Source of the DNA: Sulfitobacter indolifex
GTDB taxonomy: Bacteria; Pseudomonadota; Alphaproteobacteria; Rhodobacterales; Rhodobacteraceae
Length of the DNA stretch: 64,000 nucleotides
NCBI RefSeq assembly: GCF_022788655.1
Contig: NZ_CP084951.1
Span: 1,054,001-1,118,000 of the forward strand
Direction: 5' to 3'
A program made the translations under genes and the position numbers. Under the pieces are notes generated by a model. It was not told where the DNA came from and did not search any database. It saw only the letters and a list, made by a program, of their open reading frames with translations. Shown here piece after piece: positions 45,963 through 54,151 of this stretch (positions are counted from its first letter, which is position 1; each line of letters starts with the position of its first letter).

Positions 45963-46127
45963 GCGGCGACATCTGGGAGGAGGTAGATGTCGCCGCCAAT
46001 TGCAGACACATCCGGGAGGAGGATGGATACGTCTGGTCTTTCCGAACTCAGATACATCCGGGAGGAGGATGGATGCTCTGGGTCTTGTCAAAATCAGACA
46101 CATTCGGGAGGAGGATGAATGTGTCTG
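45963..46127 (-). ncRNA. CcsR/cuckoo-like small RNA array, upstream of DUF1127
   Basis: Four stem-loops on the minus strand: 46095-46127 (11-bp stem, perfect), 46049-46080 (imperfect), 46003-46035 (nearly perfect) and 45963-45996 (12-bp perfect stem). The first three start every 46 nt, and the last is 40 nt further on. Each loop reads CCTCCTCCC in the minus direction. The spacers share GGAAAGACC before the stems. This looks like tandem duplication of one unit. The last hairpin is GC-rich and followed by TCCTTTCC, so it may end the transcript. The orientation is chosen from the loops, the promoter block and the neighbouring DUF1127 gene. Confidence 0.75.
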
Positions 46128-46182
46128 GTCTTTCCGAAGGCTGGGCATTGCCCTGCCTATGAACTCAAGTTAGCGCTAATTG

Positions 46183-46226
46183 CTGCAAGTGCACAATATT
46201 TGTTTTTGCAATGCTGCTATGCAGCA
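46183..46226 (-). promoter_or_regulatory. Control block of the upstream small RNA array
   Basis: Perfect dyad TGCTGC-N3-GCAGCA (46212-46226) followed on the minus strand by TTGC. After the same 16-bp gap as in the DUF1127 block come TTGTGCA-CT-TGCAG (46196-46183) and AGCGCTAAC. This copy sits about 60 bp before the first hairpin. It suggests that the array has its own promoter, and that it and the DUF1127 gene respond to one regulator. Confidence 0.65.
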
Positions 46227-46349
46227 AAAACATGGGATCCTTGCGCAATCCTTAGGCGTTGCGCCTGATCCTTGTGCGAAACGGGCCGTCCCCTTGCGCT
46301 TGGCGCAGAACCTGCCATTTCAGGAGGCCTAATAGAGGAGAATTTGCGC

Positions 46350-47414
46350 ATGTCTGTGACCAAAGCAGAAGTCGAAGCGGCGCTGGAGCGGGTGCAGCTG
46401 CCCGACGGAAAAAGCCTGTTGTCCCATGATCTGGTTCGCGCATTGGTGATTGACGGCGAAAAGGTGCGATTCGTGATTGAGGCACCCAACGCTGATGTGG
46501 CCCGCCAGATGGCACCGCTGCGAGACGCAGCTGAGCAGGTGGTCCGCGATCTACCGGGGGTTGGCGATGTTTCCGTGGCCCTTACCGCCCATGGCCCTGC
46601 GCCCAAGGCGCCCAGTCTTAAAGTCGGCGGCCACCCAAAGCCGCAAGAGGGGCCGATGAAGCCCAGTGGTGTAAAGCGCATCCTGGCAATTGGCTCAGGC
46701 AAGGGTGGGGTGGGTAAATCCACGGTCAGCTCTAACCTCGCCGTGGCGCTGGCGCGCGCAGGTCGCAAGGTCGGGCTGTTGGACGCTGATATCTATGGTC
46801 CCAGCCAGCCGCGCATGATGGGGATCAACAAACGCCCCGCCAGCCCGGACGGCAAGACGATCATCCCCCTTCAAGCGCATGGCGTCACGATGATGTCGAT
46901 TGGCTTTATGTTAGAAGAGGGCAAGGCCGTGGTCTGGCGTGGCCCAATGCTGATGGGCGCGTTGCAGCAGATGCTGGGGCAGGTAGAGTGGGGCGAGCTT
47001 GATGTGCTGCTCGTTGATCTGCCGCCGGGCACGGGGGATGTGCAGTTGACGCTTTGCACCAAATCCGAATTGTCCGGCGCTATTGTCGTCAGCACACCGC
47101 AAGATGTGGCGCTGATCGATGCACGCAAGGCGCTGGATATGTTCGCCACCTTAAAAACCCCCGTGCTGGGTCTGATCGAGAATATGTCGATGTTCGTCTG
47201 CCCTGATTGCGGATCGCAGCATGAGATATTCGGCCATGGGGGCGTGGCGGCAGAGGCCGATAAGATGGGTGTGCCGCTGCTGGGCAGCCTGCCGATTGAT
47301 CTGGAGACCCGTCTTGCGGGCGACAATGGCACACCGATTGCCGCAGGCGACGGCGCCATGGCCGACGCCTATGCCCGCATCGCACGCGGGTTGATCGACG
47401 GCGGCATGGCCTGA
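46350..47414 (+). CDS. Mrp/ApbC-family iron-sulfur carrier ATPase
   Basis: A 354-aa protein. The N-terminal about 80 residues form a MIP18/DUF59-like domain (VEAALERVQLPDGKSLLS). A ParA-like P-loop follows (GSGKGGVGKSTVSSNLAVALA, residues about 116-136), with LLDADIYGPSQPRMMG, DLPPGTGDVQLTL and the two Fe-S cysteines CPDC near 284. It carries and delivers [4Fe-4S] clusters in the cytoplasm. The start at 46350 follows AGAGGAG; the frame extends further upstream without conserved sequence. Confidence 0.9.
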   Translation: MSVTKAEVEAALERVQLPDGKSLLSHDLVRALVIDGEKVRFVIEAPNADVARQMAPLRDAAEQVVRDLPGVGDVSVALTAHGPAPKAPSLKVGGHPKPQEGPMKPSGVKRILAIGSGKGGVGKSTVSSNLAVALARAGRKVGLLDADIYGPSQPRMMGINKRPASPDGKTIIPLQAHGVTMMSIGFMLEEGKAVVWRGPMLMGALQQMLGQVEWGELDVLLVDLPPGTGDVQLTLCTKSELSGAIVVSTPQDVALIDARKALDMFATLKTPVLGLIENMSMFVCPDCGSQHEIFGHGGVAAEADKMGVPLLGSLPIDLETRLAGDNGTPIAAGDGAMADAYARIARGLIDGGMA

Positions 47415-47433
47415 GTAGAGGGGCGCGGGCGGC

Positions 47434-48207
47434 TTAGCCCAGCTCGCGCCCTTCGATCAGATGACCATAGAGCGTCGTTAGCATCGAGACGAAGACAAGC
47501 CCCTCTATAAGATAGAGTGCTGAATCGAGCATCAGGCGCAGGCCGGGGTCGACAGGCGGCAATATGCCCGAGATGACGCCCAATAGCGTATTCACCACAG
47601 CCAGCAACACCGCCAGCGCCCATAGCGTACCGGCGAGCGGTTCCGTCGCGCGCCAGCTGTCGCGGACGGCCATGACATGACCCATGGCCGCTGCGGGCAG
47701 CACAAGGCTAAGCCGCAGCGCCACCCATAAGAATGCCACCCCCGCGGCCAACCCGATCAGCAGCAATGCTGCAGGGCTCGATCCGGTAAGCCCGCTCAGC
47801 AGCAGCATCGCCAGACCAACCGGGGCTGCGGCAAGCAGCTGTGCAAATCCCAATACGAGAGCGCGCCAGACATAGGCCCAGAACAGCCGCGCACCCGGGC
47901 GCACCTCGGCCCCGGTGCCATCACGGTCAAGCAGCACGTGGCGGTGCCAGAGCACGGCCATCAGCGCGTAGCCAAGGATGCCAGCAAGACCGCAGGCGAT
48001 CAGGATTAGCAATTGATCTGTGGGCGGCGGGGCAGCGTTCTGTAGCCTTTGGTTCATCGCGCCAAGCGCATCTTTGGCCAGCACGCCTGCCACGGCCGCT
48101 GCACCCATCACCCAAAGCAGCGCTGGCAGGATCACACGCAGAGTCATCGCGGGCGCGTGGAAAAGCATGTTCAGCGCGTGGGTAAATAGAGCTGTGGCTT
48201 GGATCAT
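47434..48207 (-). CDS. Hypothetical multi-pass membrane protein
   Basis: A 257-aa hydrophobic protein with about six membrane segments (for example LRVILPALLWVMGAAAVAGVL, LLILIACGLAGILGYALMAVL and LWALAVLLAVVNTLLGVISG). I do not recognise a named family; it resembles the loose group of roseobacter glycerophosphoryl-diester or YIP1-like membrane proteins. It converges with Mrp. The region upstream (48208-48480) carries many TGGGAA-like repeats. Confidence 0.75.
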   Translation of the reverse strand: MIQATALFTHALNMLFHAPAMTLRVILPALLWVMGAAAVAGVLAKDALGAMNQRLQNAAPPPTDQLLILIACGLAGILGYALMAVLWHRHVLLDRDGTGAEVRPGARLFWAYVWRALVLGFAQLLAAAPVGLAMLLLSGLTGSSPAALLLIGLAAGVAFLWVALRLSLVLPAAAMGHVMAVRDSWRATEPLAGTLWALAVLLAVVNTLLGVISGILPPVDPGLRLMLDSALYLIEGLVFVSMLTTLYGHLIEGRELG

Positions 48208-48291
48208 GATGCACTCCCTCGTTTCGGGGCACTACATGGCGTGGGTGCGGTGAAAGGACAAGATGCGGCTGGGCTGTCCGGGGCGATTGGC

Positions 48292-48366
48292 TGGGAAAGC
48301 ATGGGCAGACGGGAGGGCGTGGGAAAAGTCGCGGGAAACCATGGGAAGTTTGGGAAATGATGGGTC
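48292..48366. repeat. Array of TGGGAA-like boxes (possible distal MraZ sites)
   Basis: Eight TGGGAA-like hexamers, all on the plus strand, start at 48292, 48302, 48310, 48320, 48332, 48342, 48351 and 48361, so about one DNA turn (8-12 bp) apart. MraZ binds repeated GTGGGA-type boxes about 10 bp apart. This array lies about 150 bp upstream of the canonical pair, and 85 bp before the start of the opposite membrane protein gene. Confidence 0.55.
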
Positions 48367-48490
48367 TGTCATGGCCCGCTGGGTGCGTCCGCCGATTCGG
48401 AGTCACGGGAATGGCGCGTATTTCGGCGTCTTGCGTTGCAATAGTTCGGCCGTCATGCGCTAATTTGCAGAACAGGCAACGAACACGCCC

Positions 48491-48499
48491 TGTGGATAA
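48491..48499 (-). promoter_or_regulatory. Consensus DnaA box
   Basis: TGTGGATAA is the exact complement of the consensus DnaA nonamer TTATCCACA. It is single; nothing else suggests a replication origin. Confidence 0.5.
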
Positions 48500-48517
48500 C
48501 TATGTGTGCAAATTTTA

Positions 48518-48534
48518 GTGGGAATACGTGGGAC
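48518..48534 (+). promoter_or_regulatory. MraZ box pair
   Basis: GTGGGAATAC followed by GTGGGAC: two GTGGGA boxes exactly 10 bp apart, the arrangement known for MraZ autoregulation of the dcw operon. It is 475 bp before the mraZ start, so the promoter of the cluster is probably near here and the leader is long. Confidence 0.75.
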
Positions 48535-48890
48535 AATATGCAGGTTCCTTGATCGAAACAATATATTGTGTTTTATCGTTGAAGTGTCCCTAATTGAGCT
48601 AATTTCCGCTCAAGAAGTTATACCAGATGTTGTTCCCACAGCCTGTGCAAAACAAAATATTGCGCTGAGATTCAAAAAAAATGTAGACGCCCATCAATTC
48701 CCATGGCATCCCTAGTTCATCGGATGAGAACGGGACACGGGGCAGCAAACGACCCCAAAATAAAACAAAACCTAGCAGGTTTCATACAGGCACCTCGCTT
48801 TCATCAGACCAAAGAGATCCGGCGCGTGAGCGAGCAGACATCCCCCCAGGTGGCGCGCGCAGTCGGACTTCCCCGCCAAGCTGCGGGACG
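48535..48890. other. Non-coding leader region between MraZ boxes and mraZ
   Basis: About 350 bp with no gene I can support. The first half (to about 48690) is AT-rich, with ATATATTGTG and poly-A stretches unlike the surroundings. Short open frames here show no conserved-looking product, no ribosome site and unusual codon use. I also found no tRNA, RNase P RNA or tmRNA pattern. Confidence 0.5.
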
Positions 48891-48894
48891 TGGG

Positions 48895-48936
48895 CGGCGG
48901 GTTGATCAGTGGCAGCAGATCAACCCGCCGTTTCCA
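48895..48936 (+). terminator. 13-bp perfect hairpin in the mraZ leader
   Basis: CGGCGGGTTGATC (48895-48907) pairs perfectly with GATCAACCCGCCG (48918-48930) around a 10-base loop and is followed by TTTCCATTTCC. It has the form of an intrinsic terminator but lies 80 bp before mraZ, downstream of the predicted dcw promoter. It could be an attenuator or the end of an unannotated leader RNA. Confidence 0.65.
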
Positions 48937-49009
48937 TTTCCAGGCAGCGATTTTCGGATCAGGGCGGACAACGAATTAAGCGCAAACGCGCAAGAGGCAG
49001 GGACAACAC

Positions 49010-49501
49010 GTGAGCCGCAGGTTCAGAGGCGAGAGCCAACACAAGGTCGATACGAAGGGGCGGGTGTCTATCCCAGCCTCTTTTCGGCGTGTGTTGGAAG
49101 CTGGCGATCCGAACTGGAAAAGCGGCGACAACCCTGAGCTGGTCATCGTCTATGGCGACCAGCGCCGCGACTACCTTGAATGCTATACAATGGAAGCCAT
49201 TGAAGAGGTCGACGCCAAGATCGACCGCATGCCGCGTGGTTCCATGCAGCGTAAGGCGCTTCAGCGTCTGTTCCACGGCCAGTCTTTCCCGACCACGGTA
49301 GATGAGACAGGCCGCCTGGTGCTGCCCGCCAAGCTTCGTAACAAGATTGATCTCAACGGCGAGGCGTTCTTCATCGCCGCCGGTGACACCTTCCAAATCT
49401 GGAAGCCCGAAACCTACGAGACCGAGGAAGAATCCTGGCAGCAAGAACTGCCGGATGATGTTGATCCGCTCTCGTTCCTGGATGGCGATATGGAGGTCTG
49501 A
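49010..49501 (+). CDS. mraZ: Transcriptional regulator MraZ
   Basis: A 163-aa protein with two AbrB/SpoVT-like halves. Each has its signature: [13 protein letters not shown] near residue 14 and [13 protein letters not shown] near 98. It opens the division and cell wall cluster and represses it by binding GTGGGA boxes; such boxes occur far upstream at 48518. GTG 49010 is the start, with AGAGGCAGG upstream. It runs 4 bp ahead of rsmH. Confidence 0.95.
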   Translation: MSRRFRGESQHKVDTKGRVSIPASFRRVLEAGDPNWKSGDNPELVIVYGDQRRDYLECYTMEAIEEVDAKIDRMPRGSMQRKALQRLFHGQSFPTTVDETGRLVLPAKLRNKIDLNGEAFFIAAGDTFQIWKPETYETEEESWQQELPDDVDPLSFLDGDMEV

Positions 49502-49505
49502 CGGA

Positions 49506-50489
49506 ATGGCTGCTGCTTCTGCCCCTTCCGCCCCCCACACCCCTGTTCTGCTGCGCCCCATTCTGACTGCTGTGGCGCCTGTCGAAGGTGTTTGGCTTGA
49601 TGGTACCTTTGGTGCTGGCGGTTATACCCGCGGATTTCTGGAGGCCGGGGCCGCGCGTGTGATCGCGGTGGATCGTGACCCGCTGGCGTTTGAGATGGCG
49701 GCGGAATGGGCAGGCGACTTCGGCGACCGCATCACCATGCAGCAGGGCGTCTTCTCGCGCATGGATGAATACGCCCAAGACCTTGATGGCGTTGTGCTCG
49801 ATCTCGGCGTTTCATCGATGCAGCTTGATCAGGCCGAGCGCGGGTTTTCCTTTATGAAGGACGGCCCGCTCGACATGCGGATGAGCCAAGACGGCCCCTC
49901 GGCGGCAGACCTAGTGAATGAAGCCGAAGAAGAGATCATCGCCAACATTCTCTTTCAATATGGTGAAGAGCGCGCCTCCCGCCGGATCGCCAAATCGATA
50001 GTCCGCGCACGAGAAGTCGCGCCGATTACCACCACATTAGAATTGGCCAAGCTGGTCGAAGGCTGTCTGCCGCGCTCGAAACCCGGCCAAAGCCACCCGG
50101 CCACGCGCAGCTTTCAAGCGCTGCGCATCGCGGTGAACAATGAATACGGCGAGTTGTTTCAGGGGCTTATGGCCGCTGAGCGCGCGCTGAAGCCGGGCGG
50201 AAAACTCGCGGTTGTGACATTCCACTCGGTCGAGGACCGCATGGTCAAACGCTTCCTCACCGCGCGGGCCGGGGCTGGGGGCAACGCCAACCGTTTCGCC
50301 CCTGCGCTGGAGCAAGAAGCGCCGCAGTTTACACTGAAATCGCGCAAGGCTATCGGGCCTGACGCGCAGGAACTGGATGAAAACCCGCGCAGCCGTTCGG
50401 CCAAACTGCGGGTCGCCACGCGCACCGATGCGCCCAGTGGTGAGATTGATGCGAAATCCATCGGCATGCCGATGGTCAGGGGGATCTGA
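49506..50489 (+). CDS. rsmH: 16S rRNA (cytosine-1402-N4) methyltransferase
   Basis: A 327-aa SAM-dependent methyltransferase. Motifs: [24 protein letters not shown] (SAM binding), [30 protein letters not shown] and the late [16 protein letters not shown]. It methylates C1402 of 16S rRNA. The start at 49506 ([10 protein letters not shown]) follows GGAGGTC. The ftsL gene starts 3 bp after its stop. Confidence 0.95.
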   Translation: MAAASAPSAPHTPVLLRPILTAVAPVEGVWLDGTFGAGGYTRGFLEAGAARVIAVDRDPLAFEMAAEWAGDFGDRITMQQGVFSRMDEYAQDLDGVVLDLGVSSMQLDQAERGFSFMKDGPLDMRMSQDGPSAADLVNEAEEEIIANILFQYGEERASRRIAKSIVRAREVAPITTTLELAKLVEGCLPRSKPGQSHPATRSFQALRIAVNNEYGELFQGLMAAERALKPGGKLAVVTFHSVEDRMVKRFLTARAGAGGNANRFAPALEQEAPQFTLKSRKAIGPDAQELDENPRSRSAKLRVATRTDAPSGEIDAKSIGMPMVRGI

Positions 50490-50492
50490 GAG

Positions 50493-50873
50493 ATGCGCAC
50501 GGTGATGTATATCCTCACCACCATTGCCGTGGTCGGGCTGGCCTTCTGGGCGTACCGCGAGAATTACGCGACCCAACAGGCACTGAGTGACGCCGACCGC
50601 TTGCACGCCAATATCCGCGCCGCCCATGCCCGGCTTGCCGTGTTGCGCGCCGAATGGGCATTTCAGAACCGCCCCGACCGGCTGCGCGATCTGGCCGATC
50701 TGAACTTTGACCGTCTTGGCCTTTTGCCACTGCACCCCGGCCAATTCGGTCAGGTCGATCAAGTGACCTACCCACCCGCGCCGATGCTGCCGATCACCGA
50801 TCCCGTAGATGTCTCGACCATGAATTACGACGCGCTCACCGGCGCGGATGAGTCCGAGGAGGACTTTGAATGA
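50493..50873 (+). CDS. ftsL: Cell division protein FtsL
   Basis: A 126-aa bitopic protein: a short N terminus, one membrane helix (VMYILTTIAVVGLAFWAYRE), a coiled-coil segment (SDADRLHANIRAAHARLAVLRAEW) and the conserved end of the domain NRPDRLRDLADLNFDRLGL. It recruits FtsW/FtsI to the divisome with FtsB and FtsQ. It overlaps ftsI by four bases (ATGA). Confidence 0.88.
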   Translation: MRTVMYILTTIAVVGLAFWAYRENYATQQALSDADRLHANIRAAHARLAVLRAEWAFQNRPDRLRDLADLNFDRLGLLPLHPGQFGQVDQVTYPPAPMLPITDPVDVSTMNYDALTGADESEEDFE

Positions 50874-52657
50874 TCCGCACCCCGCTGCGCCCTCTGGCCC
50901 GTATCCTCGACGCCCGCGAAAAGGGTGAAAACCCCGATGCGATTGAGCGCGAGAACAAGCGCATCCGCCATGAGCAGATGCGCGACAAGGCCCGGATGCG
51001 TGCCGAGGGGCGGCTTTTGGTGCTGGGCGTCTGTTTCCTTTGTGCTTTCACCGTCATTGGCGGCCGCATGGGGCTTTTGGCGATGTCTGAGCCTTCCGAG
51101 CCTCGCGGCCATGCGCCCGGCGCGGTGATCTCGGCCTCGCGCGCCGACATCACAGATCGCAACGGCAACCTGCTGGCGACGAATTTTGAGACCCACGCGC
51201 TTTACGCGCAGCCGCGCCATATGATCGACCCCGAAGCGGCGGCGAAAAAGCTGGTCAAAATCTTTCCCGACCTTAAAGAAGAGCGTCTGATCAAGGACTT
51301 CACTGGAAAGCGTAAGTTCCTGTGGATTAAAAAGAAAATCAGCCCTGAGCAGATGCAGGCTGTGCATGACATCGGCGATCCGGGCCTGCTTTTTGCGCCG
51401 CGCGATATGCGCCTTTATCCCAACGGTTCGCTTGCGGCGCATGTGCTTGGCGGGGCGAGTTACGGCAAGGAAGGCGTCCACGCCGCCGAGGTAATCGGCG
51501 TCGCGGGGGCCGAGAAGTATTTCGATGACTATCTGCGCGATCCGGCCAATGGCGCGAAACCGCTGGAGCTGTCGCTTGACCTGACCGTGCAGGCAGCATC
51601 GGAGCGGGTGCTCTACGGCGGCATGAAGCTGATGAACGCCAAGGGCGCCACCAGCATTCTGATGGATGTGCATACCGGCGAAGTGATCTCGGTCGCCTCG
51701 CTGCCCGACTTTGACCCCAACAACCGCCCCCGTCCGCTGACCCAAGGGGATGCGTCTGACAGCCCGCTGTTCAACCGCTCGGTGCAGGGGGTCTATGAGC
51801 TGGGCTCAACCTTCAAGATTTTTGCAGCCGCGCAGGCGATTGAGTTGGGGCTGTTTAACGCAGACACGATCATCGACACCTCCGGCCCGATGAAAGTCGG
51901 CGGGTTCCGCATCGGTGAATTCCGCAACAAGAACTACGGCAAGCTGAGCGTCGCTGATATTATCGTACACTCCTCCAACCGGGGCACAGGCCGGATGGCG
52001 CTCGAGATCGGCATTGAGCGGCAGCAGGAGTTCCTAAAAAGCCTTGGTTTCTTTGAGCCGACCCCCTTTGAGATCGTCGAAGCCTCGGGCGGGAAGCCAC
52101 TGCTCCCAAGCCGATGGACCGAATTGTCGAGCGTGACGATCTCCTATGGTCACGGGTTGTCGAGCACGCCGATGCACCTTGCCGCAGGCTATGCGGCCAT
52201 CGCCAATGGCGGGCGCGTTGTGAAGCCGACGTTGCTAAAACAGACCGCCCCCCAACTCGGCCCCCGCGTCATGTCAGAAGAGACCGCTGCACAGGCGCGC
52301 AATATGCTGCGCAAGGTGGTGACCGACGGCACGGCAAGCTTTGCCGAGGTGCCGGGCTATCAGATCGCGGGCAAGACCGGCACGGCGGACAAACCCAAGC
52401 CGACCGGGGGCTATTACGAGGACAAGGTGATCAACACATTCGCCAGCATCTTCCCGATCGATAGTCCCAAATATGTGCTGATCGTCACGCTGGACGAACC
52501 GGTCGAAACCTCTGGCCCGAAACCACGCCGCACGGCGGGCTGGACAGCCGTGCCCGTCGCCGCCGAGATGGTCCGCCGCATCGCACCTCTGCTGGGCCTG
52601 CGCCCGGCTGTTGAACCGATGAACGACGCTGTGCTAACGCTGACCAGCAGCAACTGA
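50870..52657 (+). CDS. ftsI: Peptidoglycan D,D-transpeptidase FtsI (PBP3)
   Basis: A 595-aa class B penicillin-binding protein. One membrane helix (about 45-65), a pedestal domain with SASRADITDRNGNLLATN, then the transpeptidase with active serine in GSTFK near 312, SSN near 367 and KTG in AGKTGTADKP near 501. It crosslinks septal peptidoglycan. The start overlaps ftsL. murE begins 12 bp after the stop. Confidence 0.95.
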   Translation: MIRTPLRPLARILDAREKGENPDAIERENKRIRHEQMRDKARMRAEGRLLVLGVCFLCAFTVIGGRMGLLAMSEPSEPRGHAPGAVISASRADITDRNGNLLATNFETHALYAQPRHMIDPEAAAKKLVKIFPDLKEERLIKDFTGKRKFLWIKKKISPEQMQAVHDIGDPGLLFAPRDMRLYPNGSLAAHVLGGASYGKEGVHAAEVIGVAGAEKYFDDYLRDPANGAKPLELSLDLTVQAASERVLYGGMKLMNAKGATSILMDVHTGEVISVASLPDFDPNNRPRPLTQGDASDSPLFNRSVQGVYELGSTFKIFAAAQAIELGLFNADTIIDTSGPMKVGGFRIGEFRNKNYGKLSVADIIVHSSNRGTGRMALEIGIERQQEFLKSLGFFEPTPFEIVEASGGKPLLPSRWTELSSVTISYGHGLSSTPMHLAAGYAAIANGGRVVKPTLLKQTAPQLGPRVMSEETAAQARNMLRKVVTDGTASFAEVPGYQIAGKTGTADKPKPTGGYYEDKVINTFASIFPIDSPKYVLIVTLDEPVETSGPKPRRTAGWTAVPVAAEMVRRIAPLLGLRPAVEPMNDAVLTLTSSN

Positions 52658-52669
52658 AAAGACATCGCT

Positions 52670-54151
52670 ATGACCGATCGGGCCGTATCCCTTTCCTCTC
52701 TCGGGCTGACCGCGCGGGCGGGGGCCAATCCTATGATCACCGGGATCGCCGTGGACAGCCGCGAGGTGCGTGAAGGCACGTTGTTCGCGGCCATGCCCGG
52801 CAGCCGTGTGCATGGGGCGGAATTCATTCAATATGCTCTGCGGATGGGCGCAGCAGCGGTGCTGACCGATGCCGAAGGTGCCAAGATCGCCGCCGAGGCG
52901 TTGGCAGGCTCCAACGCCGCGCTGGTGGTCTCCGACTCCCCGCGCGAAGCACTGGCACGCACGGCGGCGCTGTGGTTCGGCGGCCAGCCCGCGACGATGA
53001 TCGCGGTCACGGGCACCAACGGCAAAACCTCGGTCTCGACCTTCGTGCGCCAGATTTGGGTAGAGATGGGATTGCCTGCCGTGAACCTTGGCACCACCGG
53101 GGTTGAAGGCGCTTGGGCCGCCCCCTTGGCGCATACCACGCCCGAGCCGATCACCCTCCACCGCACTTTGGCTGAGGCTGCCCGAAATGGCATTACCCAT
53201 GCGGCGATGGAGGCGTCGAGCCACGGCCTCGACCAGCGGCGGCTGGACGGGGTAACGCTCAAGGCGGCAGGGTTCACCAACTTCACCCAAGACCATCTGG
53301 ACTATCACGAGACATTCGAAGCCTATTTTGCCGCCAAGGCCGCGCTTTTTGCCCGCGTCCTGCCCGAGGACGGAACGGCGGTGGTCAATATTGACGACGA
53401 AAAGGGTATCGACATCGCCGCCATCGCCCGGGCGCGCGGCTGTGAGGTGATTACCGTGGGCCGCGACGGGGGCGACCTGCATCTGCAAGGCCAGCGTTTT
53501 GACGCGACGGGGCAAGACCTGCGCTTCACTTGGCGCGGCAAGACCTATCAGAAACGGCTCAACCTAATTGGCGGCTTTCAAGGCGATAACGTGCTGCTGG
53601 CGGCGGGGCTGGTCATCGCCTGTGGTGCCGATGCGCAAGAGGTTTTCGACACGCTGCCGCATCTCACCACCGTTCGGGGCCGAATGCAGCTTGCCGCCAC
53701 CCGCGACAACGGCGCGGCGGTTTTTGTCGATTACGCCCATACGCCCGATGCCGTCGCCACGGCACTTTCCGCGATGCGCCCGCATGTGATGGGACGGCTC
53801 GTGGCGATTGTCGGTGCGGGCGGGGACCGTGACCGCGTTAAGCGCCCCCTGATGGGGCAGGCCGCGGCGGAGAATGCGGATATGGTGATCGTCACCGACG
53901 ACAACCCGCGCAGCGAAGACCCGGCCAGCATCCGTGCTGCCGTGCTGAGCGGCGCACCCGACGCTTGGGAGGTCGGTGACCGTGCCGAAGCGATCCTGCG
54001 CGGCGTTGACGCGCTGGAGCCGGGCGACGCGCTGCTGATTGCGGGCAAGGGTCATGAAACCGGGCAGACTGTGGGTGATGACGTGCTGCCCTTTGATGAT
54101 GTGGAACAGGCCAGCGTGGCCGTGGCGGCACTGGACGGGAGATTGGCATGA
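52670..54151 (+). CDS. murE: UDP-MurNAc-tripeptide synthetase MurE
   Basis: A 493-aa Mur ligase. The ATP motif TGTNGKTSVSTF is near residue 115, with the SSHGLDQRR and NFTQDHLDYH segments. The DNPR motif near 411 (TDDNPRSEDP) marks meso-diaminopimelate specificity. It adds the third residue of the stem peptide. Its stop overlaps murF (ATGA). Confidence 0.95.
   Translation: MTDRAVSLSSLGLTARAGANPMITGIAVDSREVREGTLFAAMPGSRVHGAEFIQYALRMGAAAVLTDAEGAKIAAEALAGSNAALVVSDSPREALARTAALWFGGQPATMIAVTGTNGKTSVSTFVRQIWVEMGLPAVNLGTTGVEGAWAAPLAHTTPEPITLHRTLAEAARNGITHAAMEASSHGLDQRRLDGVTLKAAGFTNFTQDHLDYHETFEAYFAAKAALFARVLPEDGTAVVNIDDEKGIDIAAIARARGCEVITVGRDGGDLHLQGQRFDATGQDLRFTWRGKTYQKRLNLIGGFQGDNVLLAAGLVIACGADAQEVFDTLPHLTTVRGRMQLAATRDNGAAVFVDYAHTPDAVATALSAMRPHVMGRLVAIVGAGGDRDRVKRPLMGQAAAENADMVIVTDDNPRSEDPASIRAAVLSGAPDAWEVGDRAEAILRGVDALEPGDALLIAGKGHETGQTVGDDVLPFDDVEQASVAVAALDGRLA

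Noticed and set aside
45963-46127. Possible CRISPR array from the regularly spaced repeats
   Set aside because: There are only four units, each is a hairpin with diverging stems, the parts between are similar to each other and not unique spacers, and no cas gene is near.
45795-46148. Minus-strand open frame of 118 codons across the small RNA array
   Set aside because: It only reads through tandem hairpins, has no ribosome site and gives a low-complexity Ser/Pro-rich product.
48491-48499. Replication origin at the DnaA box
   Set aside because: Only one nonamer, no cluster, and no dnaA, hemE or parAB genes nearby.
48506-48715. A 69-codon frame in the AT-rich leader
   Set aside because: No ribosome site, starts inside the MraZ box region, and the product shows no conserved feature.
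48208-49009. Search for RNase P RNA or tmRNA in the long gap before mraZ
   Set aside because: The conserved GAGGAAAGTCC-type core of RNase P RNA and tRNA-like ends of tmRNA are not present.
48703-49137. Plus-strand open frame overlapping the mraZ start
   Set aside because: It runs across the 13-bp hairpin and into mraZ in another frame, with no recognisable domain; mraZ is certain.
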